Assembly: GCA_946614295.1 (NCBI GenBank)
Contig: CAMOGT010000029.1
Span: forward strand, 1 to 5,810
DNA length: 5,810 bases
Reading direction: 5' to 3'
Origin: an uncultured Bacteroidales bacterium
Lineage (GTDB): Bacteria; Bacteroidota; Bacteroidia; Bacteroidales; Paludibacteraceae
Positions 1-5,585 of this stretch are shown one piece after another (position 1 is the first letter of the stretch; each line of letters starts with the position of its first letter). The notes beneath the pieces are model-generated. The model had not been told where the DNA came from. It saw only the letters and a program-made list of their open reading frames with translations, and did not search any database. Made by a program: the position numbers and the translations under genes.

Positions 1-932
1 CCGAGTTCTTCCTGTTGGGCTAAGTTGTTTACTTTGAGGACGATACCGTCTGTGGCAACGGGCAGGTTCTTGCGCTCGGTGTCCCAGTAAGCGATATATG
101 CCATTACCTCATCGACGGAGTGGCAGACCTTAATTGCTTCGGAGATGTGAAATCCCCATTCTTTGGCCGTGCTGAGCCTTTCGTAATGGGTCTTGCCGGG
201 CAGGTTCTCGCCCAACATATAATAGAGATAGGCGGTCAGTCCGCGCCGTGCCACCTCTTTGGGGTCTTGCAGTTTGAGCGTGCCGGAAGCGGCGTTGCGC
301 GGGTTGGCAAACAGCGGTTCTTCCTGTTCCTCGCGCTCTTTGTTGAGGGCTTCGAAACGCTCCCACGGCAGGAGTACTTCGCCGCGTAGTTCAAAGAAAT
401 CCGGTATGTCGTCCCGTTCAATCCGCCAAGGGATGGAAGGGATGGTTTTGATGTTCGCGATGACATCGTCTCCCTGCAGTCCGTCTCCCCGCGTGAGTGC
501 GCGCACCAGTACGCCATGTTCGTACCAAAGGGATATGGACAGTCCGTCGTATTTGAGTTCGCAGACAATCTCCACGCCTGCGGGCAGTTTGCGCACCCAA
601 TCCTCAATTTCCTCGCGCGAATAACTGTTCGCCAGCGACAGCATCGGGTATTTGTGTTTGACTTGCTCAAATTTATTTCCCGTAACCCGTAACCCGTAAC
701 CGGTAACCGCTAAGTCCGATCCCACGTGCTGGGTCGGGCTCTTAGGGTCGAACATATCGGGGTAGCGTGCCTCCAAATCCTGCAGGCGGTGCATCTTCTC
801 GTCAAAATCACGGTCGGAGAGAGTAGGCATGTTCAGTACATAGTACTTGTAGTTCGCCTCCTCCAACTCCTTGCGCAACGCTCGGATTTCCTCGCGTTCC
901 GGTTCTTCTATCTGGCTAAAAAGGTCCATCAT
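1..932 (-). CDS. ligA: NAD-dependent DNA ligase LigA, N-terminal part
   Basis: Seals nicks in duplex DNA using NAD+, in replication and repair in the cytoplasm. The 310 codons present cover the NMN-binding domain Ia ([17 protein letters not shown], about residues 28-44) and most of the nucleotidyltransferase domain. Visible motifs are KYDG with the adenylated Lys127, [11 protein letters not shown] (about 147-157), RGE at Arg183, [13 protein letters not shown], and DGIVLKVN with Lys300 close to the window edge. The OB-fold, zinc, HhH and BRCT domains lie outside the window. Two in-frame ATGs occur in tandem (932 and 929); the first overlaps the stop of the upstream gene as ATGA, which suggests translational coupling, so it is chosen here, but 929 is equally possible. 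It is probably transcribed from the promoter near 2478-2509. Residues 74-85 are encoded by heptad repeats and lengthen the loop between VGSD and FEQV relative to typical LigA proteins. Identification is very secure. Confidence 0.97.
   Translation of the reverse strand, partial: MMDLFSQIEEPEREEIRALRKELEEANYKYYVLNMPTLSDRDFDEKMHRLQDLEARYPDMFDPKSPTQHVGSDLAVTGYGLRVTGNKFEQVKHKYPMLSLANSYSREEIEDWVRKLPAGVEIVCELKYDGLSISLWYEHGVLVRALTRGDGLQGDDVIANIKTIPSIPWRIERDDIPDFFELRGEVLLPWERFEALNKEREEQEEPLFANPRNAASGTLKLQDPKEVARRGLTAYLYYMLGENLPGKTHYERLSTAKEWGFHISEAIKVCHSVDEVMAYIAYWDTERKNLPVATDGIVLKVNNLAQQEEL
679..713 (-). repeat. Heptad tandem repeat inside the ligA reading frame
   Basis: Read on the ligA coding strand there are five contiguous 7-bp units: TTAGCGG, TTACCGG, then TTACGGG three times. 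They encode a 7-residue periodic peptide (VTGYGLR followed by VTG) between VGSD and FEQV. The unit pattern YTAnnGG matches the intergenic array at 2864-2905, in the same orientation relative to transcription. The units have TAC, or an out-of-frame TAG in the first unit, instead of TAA, so the ligase frame stays open. Confidence 0.85.
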
Positions 933-2452
933 CGTACTATCATCTTTCGCTGGTATGTCTCTCCGTTATAATATACAAAGAGAATGTATATTCCCGCTTG
1001 CTCCGGCAGTTCTGCTTCGTAGAGCGGTGAGGTGATCTCTTTTCTGGAAACGAGCCATCCGTTCACCGAGTAAATGGCATAATAACTCGGCTGATCCTCT
1101 TTGTATGCATTCCGGATGACGAGTTTATGTGCATCTCCCTCTATGATTTCCCGCGAGTTGATTTGCGGCGTAGGGTCATAGACGAGCGTGCTATCCAGCT
1201 TCAGTCCCACTACCACGGGATCATGGTCCGAGCAACGGAACATAGAGGTGTTGCCCGATCTGCTGTAGGTGTAATAATCGTCCTCGTCGGAGTTGATATG
1301 ATATCCTGCCATTCCTGTGACCTGTTTGTACATCGTACCGTTCGCGATGGCATGGTCAATATAGCTCGCCAAACCTCCGTACATGTAGCTGTAACTGCTA
1401 TCGGCATGGAAGGCGCGGTGGAGATCAATATACCCGTTATCCGTGAAGACCTGAACAGGTCGGGTAAAAGCATAACAGTTCAAGTCGCCCATGAAGAGCA
1501 CATCTTTCTCTTTGATACTGCTGTTCTGGCGGTATTGGTTATATAGTTTGACGACCGCTTTGGCTTCGTTGACGCGTGTCTCCTCCCCGCCGGTGTTCAT
1601 CGATTTGAAGTGGTTGATGGAGTAGATGAATTTCTCGCCGGTAGCCACTTCCTTGAAGCATATCATTTTCTTGCGGAACTTGAGTTCGACATCCGTCTCA
1701 ACGGGTGTACCGATAGGCTGCACCTTGTTGGCGTCATAGACAAATCCCACCGCCTGATTGGTGCCGCCGGAGGCATCGTGGAAGAACTTGTAGTTGCGCT
1801 CGGGCAGGCTGTTGTTCAGGTCGCTCGTGATTTCGCCGATGGCTTCATCGCCCTGCTGCAACTCCACGAGGCCGTAAATATCCGCATTGATGCGTTTTAG
1901 CGCTTTGCTGATTTTGGCGCGCTGGTCCTGGTGCTCCGAATAACTGCGTGCGCCCATGGACCCCCATGTCATGTAGTAGTTCTCGAGGTTAAACCCGCAT
2001 ACCAGCAACCTGTAGTCGCCCAAATCGGGTATGCCGGCTTCTAACTCCGCGCGTGTGTTGCCGCGCCATGTGCCACTGACCCAACTCAGCGAACCGGTAC
2101 TATTCACTGTTGCTTTGAGACCGATGATTTTCTCGCCGCACCGGTGATAATTGCTGATGCCGGAGATGGTGAACATACACTCATTATTGATGCGCACGGC
2201 GGAACGGTAATCGGTAGAACCCGGAATGCCGCAACTCTCCGGCTGCATCCTGCGCCATGGAGAGATCACATAATTGCCGTTCGCATTGGCACAAACGACC
2301 ATCGGCACATCGAAAATGACCGTTTGCCCGATGTATGACCGTAGCGATTCTCCGCTCCATGTATCCGGATTGTCTATGGTGATGCGGGGCTGGCTTGATA
2401 GCCACGAACTCATCATCAATACCGTCAAGAAAAGTCCTATGCGAGTTTTCAT
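929..2452 (-). CDS. Secreted endonuclease/exonuclease/phosphatase-family protein with probable T9SS sorting tail
   Basis: A 507-residue exported protein. Residues 1-20 form a signal peptide (KTR, then a hydrophobic stretch, cleavage probably near S20/Q21). Residues about 22-145 form a beta-rich N-terminal domain with several cysteines, resembling the OB-like domain that precedes the catalytic core in NucH/ExeM-type extracellular nucleases. The EEP core runs from about 148 to 419: FNLEN with Asn155, GLVELQ with metal ligand Glu197, NHFKS with His281, GDLN with Asp323 and Asn325, YIDH with Asp366, and SDHDP with Asp409/His410. The full catalytic set is therefore present and the protein should be an active metal-dependent phosphodiesterase, most simply a DNase, although EEP members also cleave phospholipids and sugar phosphates. 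The last 60 residues ([14 protein letters not shown] to [20 protein letters not shown]) resemble a type A Por/T9SS C-terminal sorting domain, implying outer-membrane passage and surface attachment or release. The start codon lies about 20 nt from the predicted transcription start. It overlaps ligA by 4 bp. Confidence 0.9.
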   Translation of the reverse strand: MKTRIGLFLTVLMMSSWLSSQPRITIDNPDTWSGESLRSYIGQTVIFDVPMVVCANANGNYVISPWRRMQPESCGIPGSTDYRSAVRINNECMFTISGISNYHRCGEKIIGLKATVNSTGSLSWVSGTWRGNTRAELEAGIPDLGDYRLLVCGFNLENYYMTWGSMGARSYSEHQDQRAKISKALKRINADIYGLVELQQGDEAIGEITSDLNNSLPERNYKFFHDASGGTNQAVGFVYDANKVQPIGTPVETDVELKFRKKMICFKEVATGEKFIYSINHFKSMNTGGEETRVNEAKAVVKLYNQYRQNSSIKEKDVLFMGDLNCYAFTRPVQVFTDNGYIDLHRAFHADSSYSYMYGGLASYIDHAIANGTMYKQVTGMAGYHINSDEDDYYTYSRSGNTSMFRCSDHDPVVVGLKLDSTLVYDPTPQINSREIIEGDAHKLVIRNAYKEDQPSYYAIYSVNGWLVSRKEITSPLYEAELPEQAGIYILFVYYNGETYQRKMIVR

Positions 2453-2477
2453 GTGTCTCTTTTTATAAAATCGGGTG

Positions 2478-2509
2478 CAAATTTACATTTTTTTTTGCAT
2501 ATATGCAAG
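2478..2509 (-). promoter_or_regulatory. Promoter for the EEP protein-ligA pair
   Basis: On the minus strand, a CTTG -33 box (2509-2506) is followed after exactly 20 nt by TAAATTTG (2485-2478), matching the Bacteroidota housekeeping-sigma consensus TTTG-N19-21-TAnnTTTG. It is followed by CACCC. Predicted transcription starts near 2472, giving a leader of about 20 nt rich in A just before the ATG at 2452. The box is symmetric with the divIC promoter. Confidence 0.8.
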
Positions 2510-2525
2510 TTTTTTCGTAACTTTG
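2494..2525 (+). promoter_or_regulatory. Promoter for the divIC-like/53-aa/ruvC operon
   Basis: TTTG at 2494-2497, a 20-nt spacer, then TAACTTTG at 2518-2525, followed by CACC. This is a textbook Bacteroidota promoter placed about 22 nt upstream of the ATG at 2547, so the leader is very short. No comparable promoter is visible upstream of the 53-residue ORF or ruvC, so this one probably serves all three. Confidence 0.82.
2495..2508. promoter_or_regulatory. 14-bp perfect palindrome between the divergent promoters
   Basis: TTGCATATATGCAA is self-complementary over 14 bp and centred between 2501 and 2502. It contains or abuts the -33 boxes of both divergent promoters and is the exact centre of symmetry of their -7 boxes (2478-2485 and 2518-2525). 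It could be a dimeric operator controlling both sides, or simply the shared -33 sequence. No regulator gene is seen in the window. Confidence 0.6.
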
Positions 2526-2546
2526 CACCGAAATTTATAAATATTT

Positions 2547-2846
2547 ATGACGTTTACGGAGTTCTGGAGAGATATTAAGATTGCTCAATGGGGTAAGTAT
2601 GTTATTACGCTGTTGGTTTTTCTGGTTGTTTTTCTCTTTATCGGCGAGCAGAGTGTGCTGAACTTTGTCCGCAGAGGTCGCGAGATCCGGCATTTGGAGG
2701 AGCAACGCGATATGTACCGGGAGGAAACGGACAAGGCGCAGCAGGAGATCCGGACGCTCAGTAATCCCGACAGTCTGGAGCGTTACGCGCGCGAACATTA
2801 TTATATGCATACACCCGATGAGGATATTTACCTGGTAGAAGAATAA
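2547..2846 (+). CDS. Septum formation initiator, DivIC/FtsB family
   Basis: A 99-residue single-pass inner-membrane protein. A short cytoplasmic N-terminus (MTFTEFWRDIKIAQWGK) is followed by a transmembrane helix at about 18-33 (YVITLLVFLVVFLFIG), a periplasmic Glu/Arg/Gln-rich coiled coil (about 42-71), and the conserved C-terminal patch NPDSLERYAREHYYMHTPDEDIYLV (73-97), typical of Bacteroidota DivIC proteins. Family members join the FtsQ/FtsL-type subcomplex that activates septal peptidoglycan synthesis during division. Length and architecture are normal. It is the first gene after the divergent promoter. Its TAA stop lies in the first unit of a heptad array that fills the gap to the next gene. 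Confidence 0.9.
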   Translation: MTFTEFWRDIKIAQWGKYVITLLVFLVVFLFIGEQSVLNFVRRGREIRHLEEQRDMYREETDKAQQEIRTLSNPDSLERYAREHYYMHTPDEDIYLVEE

Positions 2847-2912
2847 AGGCGAAAGGTCAGAGTTTAAGGGTTAAAGGCTAAAGGTTAAGGGCTAAAGGTT
2901 AAAGGTTATGAG
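2843..2912 (+). repeat. Heptad array spanning the divIC-like stop to the next start
   Basis: Six clean 7-bp units of the form YTAARGG or YTAAAGG fill 2864-2905 (TTAAGGG, TTAAAGG, CTAAAGG, TTAAGGG, CTAAAGG, TTAAAGG). The register extends left through degenerate units to ATAAAGG (2843-2849), which contains the stop codon of the upstream gene, and right to TTATGAG (2906-2912), which contains the ATG of the 53-residue ORF. The whole 61-bp gap is thus repeat. TAA triplets fall in all three frames. Confidence 0.88.
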
Positions 2913-3069
2913 AAAGTCATCAATCATATTAATTATCGGGCTGGTGATACTCGCCGTGGGGGCTGCCCTGAGTGTGGCTAAGATTGAACCGTGGGCAGAT
3001 TATGTGCTCATCGCCGGTGCCGTAGTGGTTATCATCCGCGGTTTCGTCAGAAACCATGAGAAGGATTAA
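2908..3069 (+). CDS. Small two-helix membrane protein, unknown function
   Basis: A 53-codon ORF (ATG 2908, TAA 3067-3069). The N-terminus MRKSS is followed by a hydrophobic helix at about 6-24 (ends LAVGAALSVA), a short polar turn (KIEPWAD), and a second helix at about 32-43 (YVLIAGAVVVII). The basic tail is RGFVRNHEKD. The positive-inside rule suggests both ends are cytoplasmic, a helical hairpin with a tiny periplasmic turn. I do not recognise a family. It is supported as a gene by coherent hydrophobicity, codon use like its neighbours, an ATG directly after the leader array, and its position between the divIC-like gene and ruvC on the same strand with no promoter of its own. Its neighbour suggests an envelope role, but that is inference only. 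Confidence 0.72.
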   Translation: MRKSSIILIIGLVILAVGAALSVAKIEPWADYVLIAGAVVVIIRGFVRNHEKD

Positions 3070-3124
3070 CAATTTAACTATTTAACGTTTTGTTGCAAAC
3101 AAAACCATTTTAACTATTTAACGT
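3065..3124 (+). repeat. Octamer repeats duplicated on both sides of a hairpin, ruvC leader
   Basis: The 16-bp sequence TTTAACTATTTAACGT occurs exactly at 3073-3088 and 3109-3124. Each copy is itself two 8-bp units (TTTAACTA, TTTAACGT). A further 8-bp unit, ATTAACAA at 3065-3072, contains the TAA stop of the 53-residue ORF. The second copy ends 2 nt before the ruvC ATG. TAA occurs at 3067, 3075 and 3083, one in each frame. Confidence 0.85.
3087..3105 (+). other. Inverted repeat in the ruvC leader
   Basis: GTTTTGTT (3087-3094) and AACAAAAC (3098-3105) are perfect 8-bp arms around a GCA centre, lying between the two 16-bp direct repeats. It is A/T-rich and has no U-tract, so it is unlikely to be an intrinsic terminator. 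It might be a weak RNA stem or a protein-binding dyad. Confidence 0.55.
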
Positions 3125-3126
3125 GA

Positions 3127-3762
3127 ATGCAGGACTTTGTCCGGAATGAACATATTATCTTGGGTGTGGATCCCGGTACCCTTTTCATGGGATACGCACT
3201 CTTGCACACCATTGGCCAGCAGGTCGAGATTTTGGATTTCGGCGTACTGGATGTGCATAAACTGGACGGTCAGTATCCGCGGCTGCAGAAGGAGTTTTTC
3301 TTTCTGCAAGACCTTATAGATCAATACCATCCGTCGTGTCTGGCGATCGAGACGCAGTTTGTCGATAAAAACCCCCAGACGATGATCAAAATCGTTCATG
3401 CGCAGGGCGTGGCAATCGCAGCGGCGCTGAGCAAGGACATCCCCATTTATGAGTATTCGCCGATGAAAATCAAGATGGCAATCACCGGAAATGGTCATTC
3501 GTCCAAAGAACAGGTGGCGGGAATGTTGCAGCGGTTCCTGCATATTCCCGACGATCAGATGCCTAAAAAACTGGATGCCACCGATGCGCTCGGTATCGCG
3601 TACTGCCATTTCCTGCAACTCGGTCTCCCCATAAATAAGGATGCCGGAGCAAAGGACTGGACGACCTACGCAAAACGTAAAGGGCTGACAGACAAGGGCT
3701 TGACAGGTCCGGCGGCACAATTGGCGGCGGCACTCGCCACGGCCTCCAAAAAGAAAAAGTGA
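3127..3762 (+). CDS. ruvC: Holliday junction resolvase RuvC
   Basis: RuvC dimers bind four-way DNA junctions produced by recombination and nick two strands symmetrically, working with RuvAB in the cytoplasm. The 211-residue product shows the RNase H-like fold with all four catalytic acids: Asp15 (ILGVDPGT), Glu75 (LAIETQF), and Asp150 and Asp153 (KLDATDALGIAYCHF). The conserved DNA-binding segment FVDKNPQTMIKIVHAQG (about 78-94) and the YEYSPMKIKMAITGNGHSSKEQV stretch (108-130) are intact. The C-terminus is a low-complexity extension ending KKKK, longer than the E. coli protein (about 173 residues), as is common in Bacteroidota. The ATG at 3127 leaves only nine residues before the first strand. 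It is probably the third gene of the operon starting at the promoter near 2518; its leader carries octamer repeats and a dyad. No clear terminator follows it. Confidence 0.96.
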   Translation: MQDFVRNEHIILGVDPGTLFMGYALLHTIGQQVEILDFGVLDVHKLDGQYPRLQKEFFFLQDLIDQYHPSCLAIETQFVDKNPQTMIKIVHAQGVAIAAALSKDIPIYEYSPMKIKMAITGNGHSSKEQVAGMLQRFLHIPDDQMPKKLDATDALGIAYCHFLQLGLPINKDAGAKDWTTYAKRKGLTDKGLTGPAAQLAAALATASKKKK

Positions 3763-3779
3763 AAAAAATATCCCTAAAA

Positions 3780-3811
3780 TTTGGTAGTGTCAAAAAAATG
3801 TTGTACCTTTG
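3780..3811 (+). promoter_or_regulatory. Promoter for the ferredoxin gene
   Basis: TTTG at 3780-3783, 20 nt, then TACCTTTG at 3804-3811, followed by CATCG. This is a full match to the Bacteroidota consensus. The predicted start near 3817 gives a leader of about 75 nt, clearly longer than for the other genes here, with the CATTAAA heptad array occupying its 3' part. Confidence 0.8.
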
Positions 3812-3854
3812 CATCGAAAATTGCAAATAATCGTGCCCTTGTGGCTAAGAAAAT

Positions 3855-3896
3855 CATTAAACATTAAACATTCAACATTAAACATTATATACTATG
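3855..3896 (+). repeat. CATTAAA heptad array ending at the ferredoxin start codon
   Basis: Units are CATTAAA (3855), CATTAAA (3862), CATTCAA (3869), CATTAAA (3876) and CATTATA (3883), followed in register by TACTATG (3890-3896), whose last three bases are the start codon. This lies wholly within the predicted 5' untranslated region. Confidence 0.87.
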
Positions 3897-4058
3897 GCTT
3901 ACAAAATTTCATCAGACTGTGTAGCATGTGGTACTTGCATTGACGAGTGCCCGGTAGGTGCCATCCATGAGGGCGAGCAGTATTCGATCGATCCTGAGGT
4001 TTGCATCGAGTGTGGAACCTGCGAGGGCGTTTGTCCGAGTGGCGCAATCAGTCTCTAA
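3894..4058 (+). CDS. 2[4Fe-4S] ferredoxin, clostridial type
   Basis: A 54-residue low-potential electron carrier. It has two complete CxxCxxCxxxCP motifs: Cys9, 12, 15 and 19, then Cys37, 40, 43 and 47, each followed by Pro and a GAI element, with the pseudo-two-fold layout of bacterial 8Fe ferredoxins. It is rich in Asp/Glu and has almost no basic residues. Length is normal for the family (about 55 residues). Family members accept electrons from pyruvate:ferredoxin oxidoreductase and pass them to hydrogenases, Rnf or other reductases. The nifJ start at 5618 makes PFOR the obvious partner, although an ATPase gene lies between and this gene has its own promoter and terminator. Expression is probably high, judging from the canonical promoter, long leader and monocistronic unit. 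Confidence 0.95.
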   Translation: MAYKISSDCVACGTCIDECPVGAIHEGEQYSIDPEVCIECGTCEGVCPSGAISL

Positions 4059-4085
4059 AAAGTGCATTTTTTACTGAAAATGACG

Positions 4086-4124
4086 AAAAATGAGGGAATA
4101 CGGTATGTGTACCCTCATTTTTTT
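4086..4124 (+). terminator. Intrinsic terminator after ferredoxin
   Basis: An 11-bp stem AAAAATGAGGG (4086-4096) pairs with CCCTCATTTTT beginning at 4112, and the T-run continues to 4124. The loop can close further through TAC/GTA pairing. It lies 27 nt after the ferredoxin stop. The A-run on the left arm would also allow function on the other strand, but no minus-strand gene ends here. Confidence 0.88.
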
Positions 4125-4144
4125 GTAAAAAATGTAATGTAAAC

Positions 4145-4176
4145 CTTGCAAATATAAAAAAAAAGTTGTAACTTTG
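4145..4176 (+). promoter_or_regulatory. Promoter for the AAA ATPase gene
   Basis: CTTG at 4145-4148, a 20-nt A-rich spacer, then TAACTTTG at 4169-4176, followed by CGCC. This match decides the start of the next gene: an upstream in-frame TTG at 4174 lies inside the -7 box and cannot be in the transcript, so translation starts at the ATG at 4204. Confidence 0.82.
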
Positions 4177-4203
4177 CGCCAAATTTTCATTAAATTGAGA
4201 AAA

Positions 4204-5535
4204 ATGGAGAAAAAAGACCTACAAATCGACGCTCGGAAGGTTGAGGCTACGCCTGTTGCAGAAGTGCAGACAGTGCCGCAGACAGACCCTCAGGAGACCA
4301 TGTTAAAAGCATTCTTCCGCATCCATGATTATCTCGTAGCACATGCTTCTATGCCTCTCCGCAGAAAATTGATGGATGAGATTGATTGGAATGATCGCTT
4401 GATTGCCATTAAAGGTGGACGCGGAGTGGGGAAAACGGATTTCCTGCTGGCACGCGCAAAGGAAATTGAGACAGAGTGGGCGAATATGCCTGAGCCGGAG
4501 AAGAAAGGCCGGCGCAAGGTGGTGTCGCCAAAAGATATCCGTCCGTGCCTCTATGTGAGTTTCAATGACTTCTATTTCACGAAACACACGCTCTTCGATC
4601 TGGCAGGTGTGTTTGCCAAGAAGGGTGGACGCTATCTCTTTATTGACCAGCTCTTCAAGTATCCTAATTGGTCCCGGGAACTGAAGCATTGTTATGCCAA
4701 ATACCGCGATCTCCATATCGTATTCTGCGCAACGCCCGTCATGCCGATTGACGAAGATAACAACGATCTGAAGGGCATTGTGCATACGTATAACCTCCGC
4801 GGGTTCTCGTTCCGCGAATATCTGAACATCCAGACAGGTCTGCGCCTGCCGTCCTACACCCTGGATGAGATCATGCAAAGGCATGCTTCTATCTCCCGGG
4901 AGATATGCGAGAGGGTGCAGCCCCTCAAGTATTTCGATGCGTATCTGCACCATGGTTATTACCCTTCGTACCTCGAGTCCAAGTCGTTTGAGACCGAGTT
5001 GCTGAAGGTGATGAACAGCCAGTTGGAGGTCGATGTGCTGATGATCAAGCAGATTGATGTGGCGTGTCTCCATAAGCTCCGCCGGCTGCTCTATATCCTC
5101 ATGCAGGATGCTCCCTGCGCACTCAATGTGTCGAATATATCCGATGAGATCGAGCTTAGCCGCGCAACGACGATGAACTATATCAAGTATCTCAAGGACT
5201 CGCGACTGATCAACCTGCTCTATCCGGAGCATAAGAACTTCCCGATGAAGCCGACCAAGGTGTATATGCATAACCCCAACGTGGCGCAGATGAACTTCAC
5301 ACGGGAGATCAGCAAGATAGACCTCTATGAGACCTATTTCTACACGGCTATCCACGGCTCGCACAAGGTGAACGCCACCGACCGTTCGGCGATGTTCATC
5401 GTAGATAACAAGTACTATTTCGATGTCAAGGAGAAGGTCTCCGTGCGTGACTCGATCCGTCCCACGGCGGTAGCAGACCTGGAGTTCGGCCGCGGCAACC
5501 AGATGCCGTTGTGGCTCTTGGGATTTTTGTACTAG
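4204..5535 (+). CDS. AAA-type ATPase with DUF4143-like C-terminus, altered Walker B
   Basis: A 443-residue cytoplasmic protein of the ATP-binding plus DUF4143 type widespread in Bacteroidota. After a polar, probably disordered N-terminus (1-30), the P-loop is GGRGVGKTD (71-79, Lys77). The Walker B region is RYLFIDQLFKYPNWSRELK (143-161): Asp148 is kept, but the residue after it is Gln149 where relatives normally have Glu (LFIDEIHKYP). The usual sensor-like GSS after IVF is ATP (176-178). An insert rich in Lys/Glu (about 95-110) follows the P-loop helix. A helical middle contains a winged-helix-like segment (LNVSNISDEIELSRATTMNYIKYL), as expected between ATPase and DUF4143. The C-terminus ends EFGRGNQMPLWLLGFLY, like family members, but the nuclease-like acidic motif is hard to see (only FIVDNKYYFDVKE). 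Hydrolysis may be impaired. The biological role of this family is not established. The stop codon lies in the first unit of a CTAG repeat. Confidence 0.85.
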   Translation: MEKKDLQIDARKVEATPVAEVQTVPQTDPQETMLKAFFRIHDYLVAHASMPLRRKLMDEIDWNDRLIAIKGGRGVGKTDFLLARAKEIETEWANMPEPEKKGRRKVVSPKDIRPCLYVSFNDFYFTKHTLFDLAGVFAKKGGRYLFIDQLFKYPNWSRELKHCYAKYRDLHIVFCATPVMPIDEDNNDLKGIVHTYNLRGFSFREYLNIQTGLRLPSYTLDEIMQRHASISREICERVQPLKYFDAYLHHGYYPSYLESKSFETELLKVMNSQLEVDVLMIKQIDVACLHKLRRLLYILMQDAPCALNVSNISDEIELSRATTMNYIKYLKDSRLINLLYPEHKNFPMKPTKVYMHNPNVAQMNFTREISKIDLYETYFYTAIHGSHKVNATDRSAMFIVDNKYYFDVKEKVSVRDSIRPTAVADLEFGRGNQMPLWLLGFLY

Positions 5536-5579
5536 GGTTCTAGAGTCCTAGGGTCCTAGTATCCTAGTATACTAGCAAT
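5532..5579 (+). repeat. CTAG octamer array after the ATPase stop
   Basis: CTAG recurs at exactly 8-bp intervals at 5532, 5540, 5548, 5556, 5564 and 5572. The first includes the TAG stop codon of the ATPase gene. Units are CTAGGGTT, CTAGAGTC, CTAGGGTC, CTAGTATC, CTAGTATA, CTAGCAAT. TAG therefore appears twice in each reading frame. CTAGTATACTAG (5564-5575) is a perfect 12-bp palindrome. Confidence 0.9.
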
Positions 5580-5585
5580 TTTTAC

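Noticed and set aside
236..670. Minus-strand open frame of 144 codons and overlapping plus-strand frames within 120-971
   Set aside because: They overlap the ligA frame, which shows all expected ligase motifs in order, and have no features of their own.
2864..2905. CRISPR array or telomere-like repeat
   Set aside because: Units are contiguous 7-mers without spacers, there are no cas genes, and the units vary; similar short arrays with other unit sequences occur in other gaps.
3087..3105. Intrinsic terminator between the 53-aa ORF and ruvC
   Set aside because: The stem is almost entirely A/T, the loop is only three bases, and no T-run follows.
3118..3720. 200-codon open frame on the minus strand opposite ruvC
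   Set aside because: Shadow of ruvC, whose catalytic residues are all present in the plus-strand frame; the antisense product has no recognisable features.
4174..4203. TTG start extending the ATPase by ten residues
   Set aside because: The TTG lies within the TAACTTTG -7 promoter box and so is not transcribed from this promoter; ATG at 4204 has a suitable A-rich leader.
4303..5364. Long open frame of 353 codons on the minus strand opposite the ATPase gene
   Set aside because: It is fully antisense to a well-supported gene with P-loop and family C-terminus. The translation is rich in His, Ile, Arg and Leu without recognisable motifs, and no promoter lies upstream of it.
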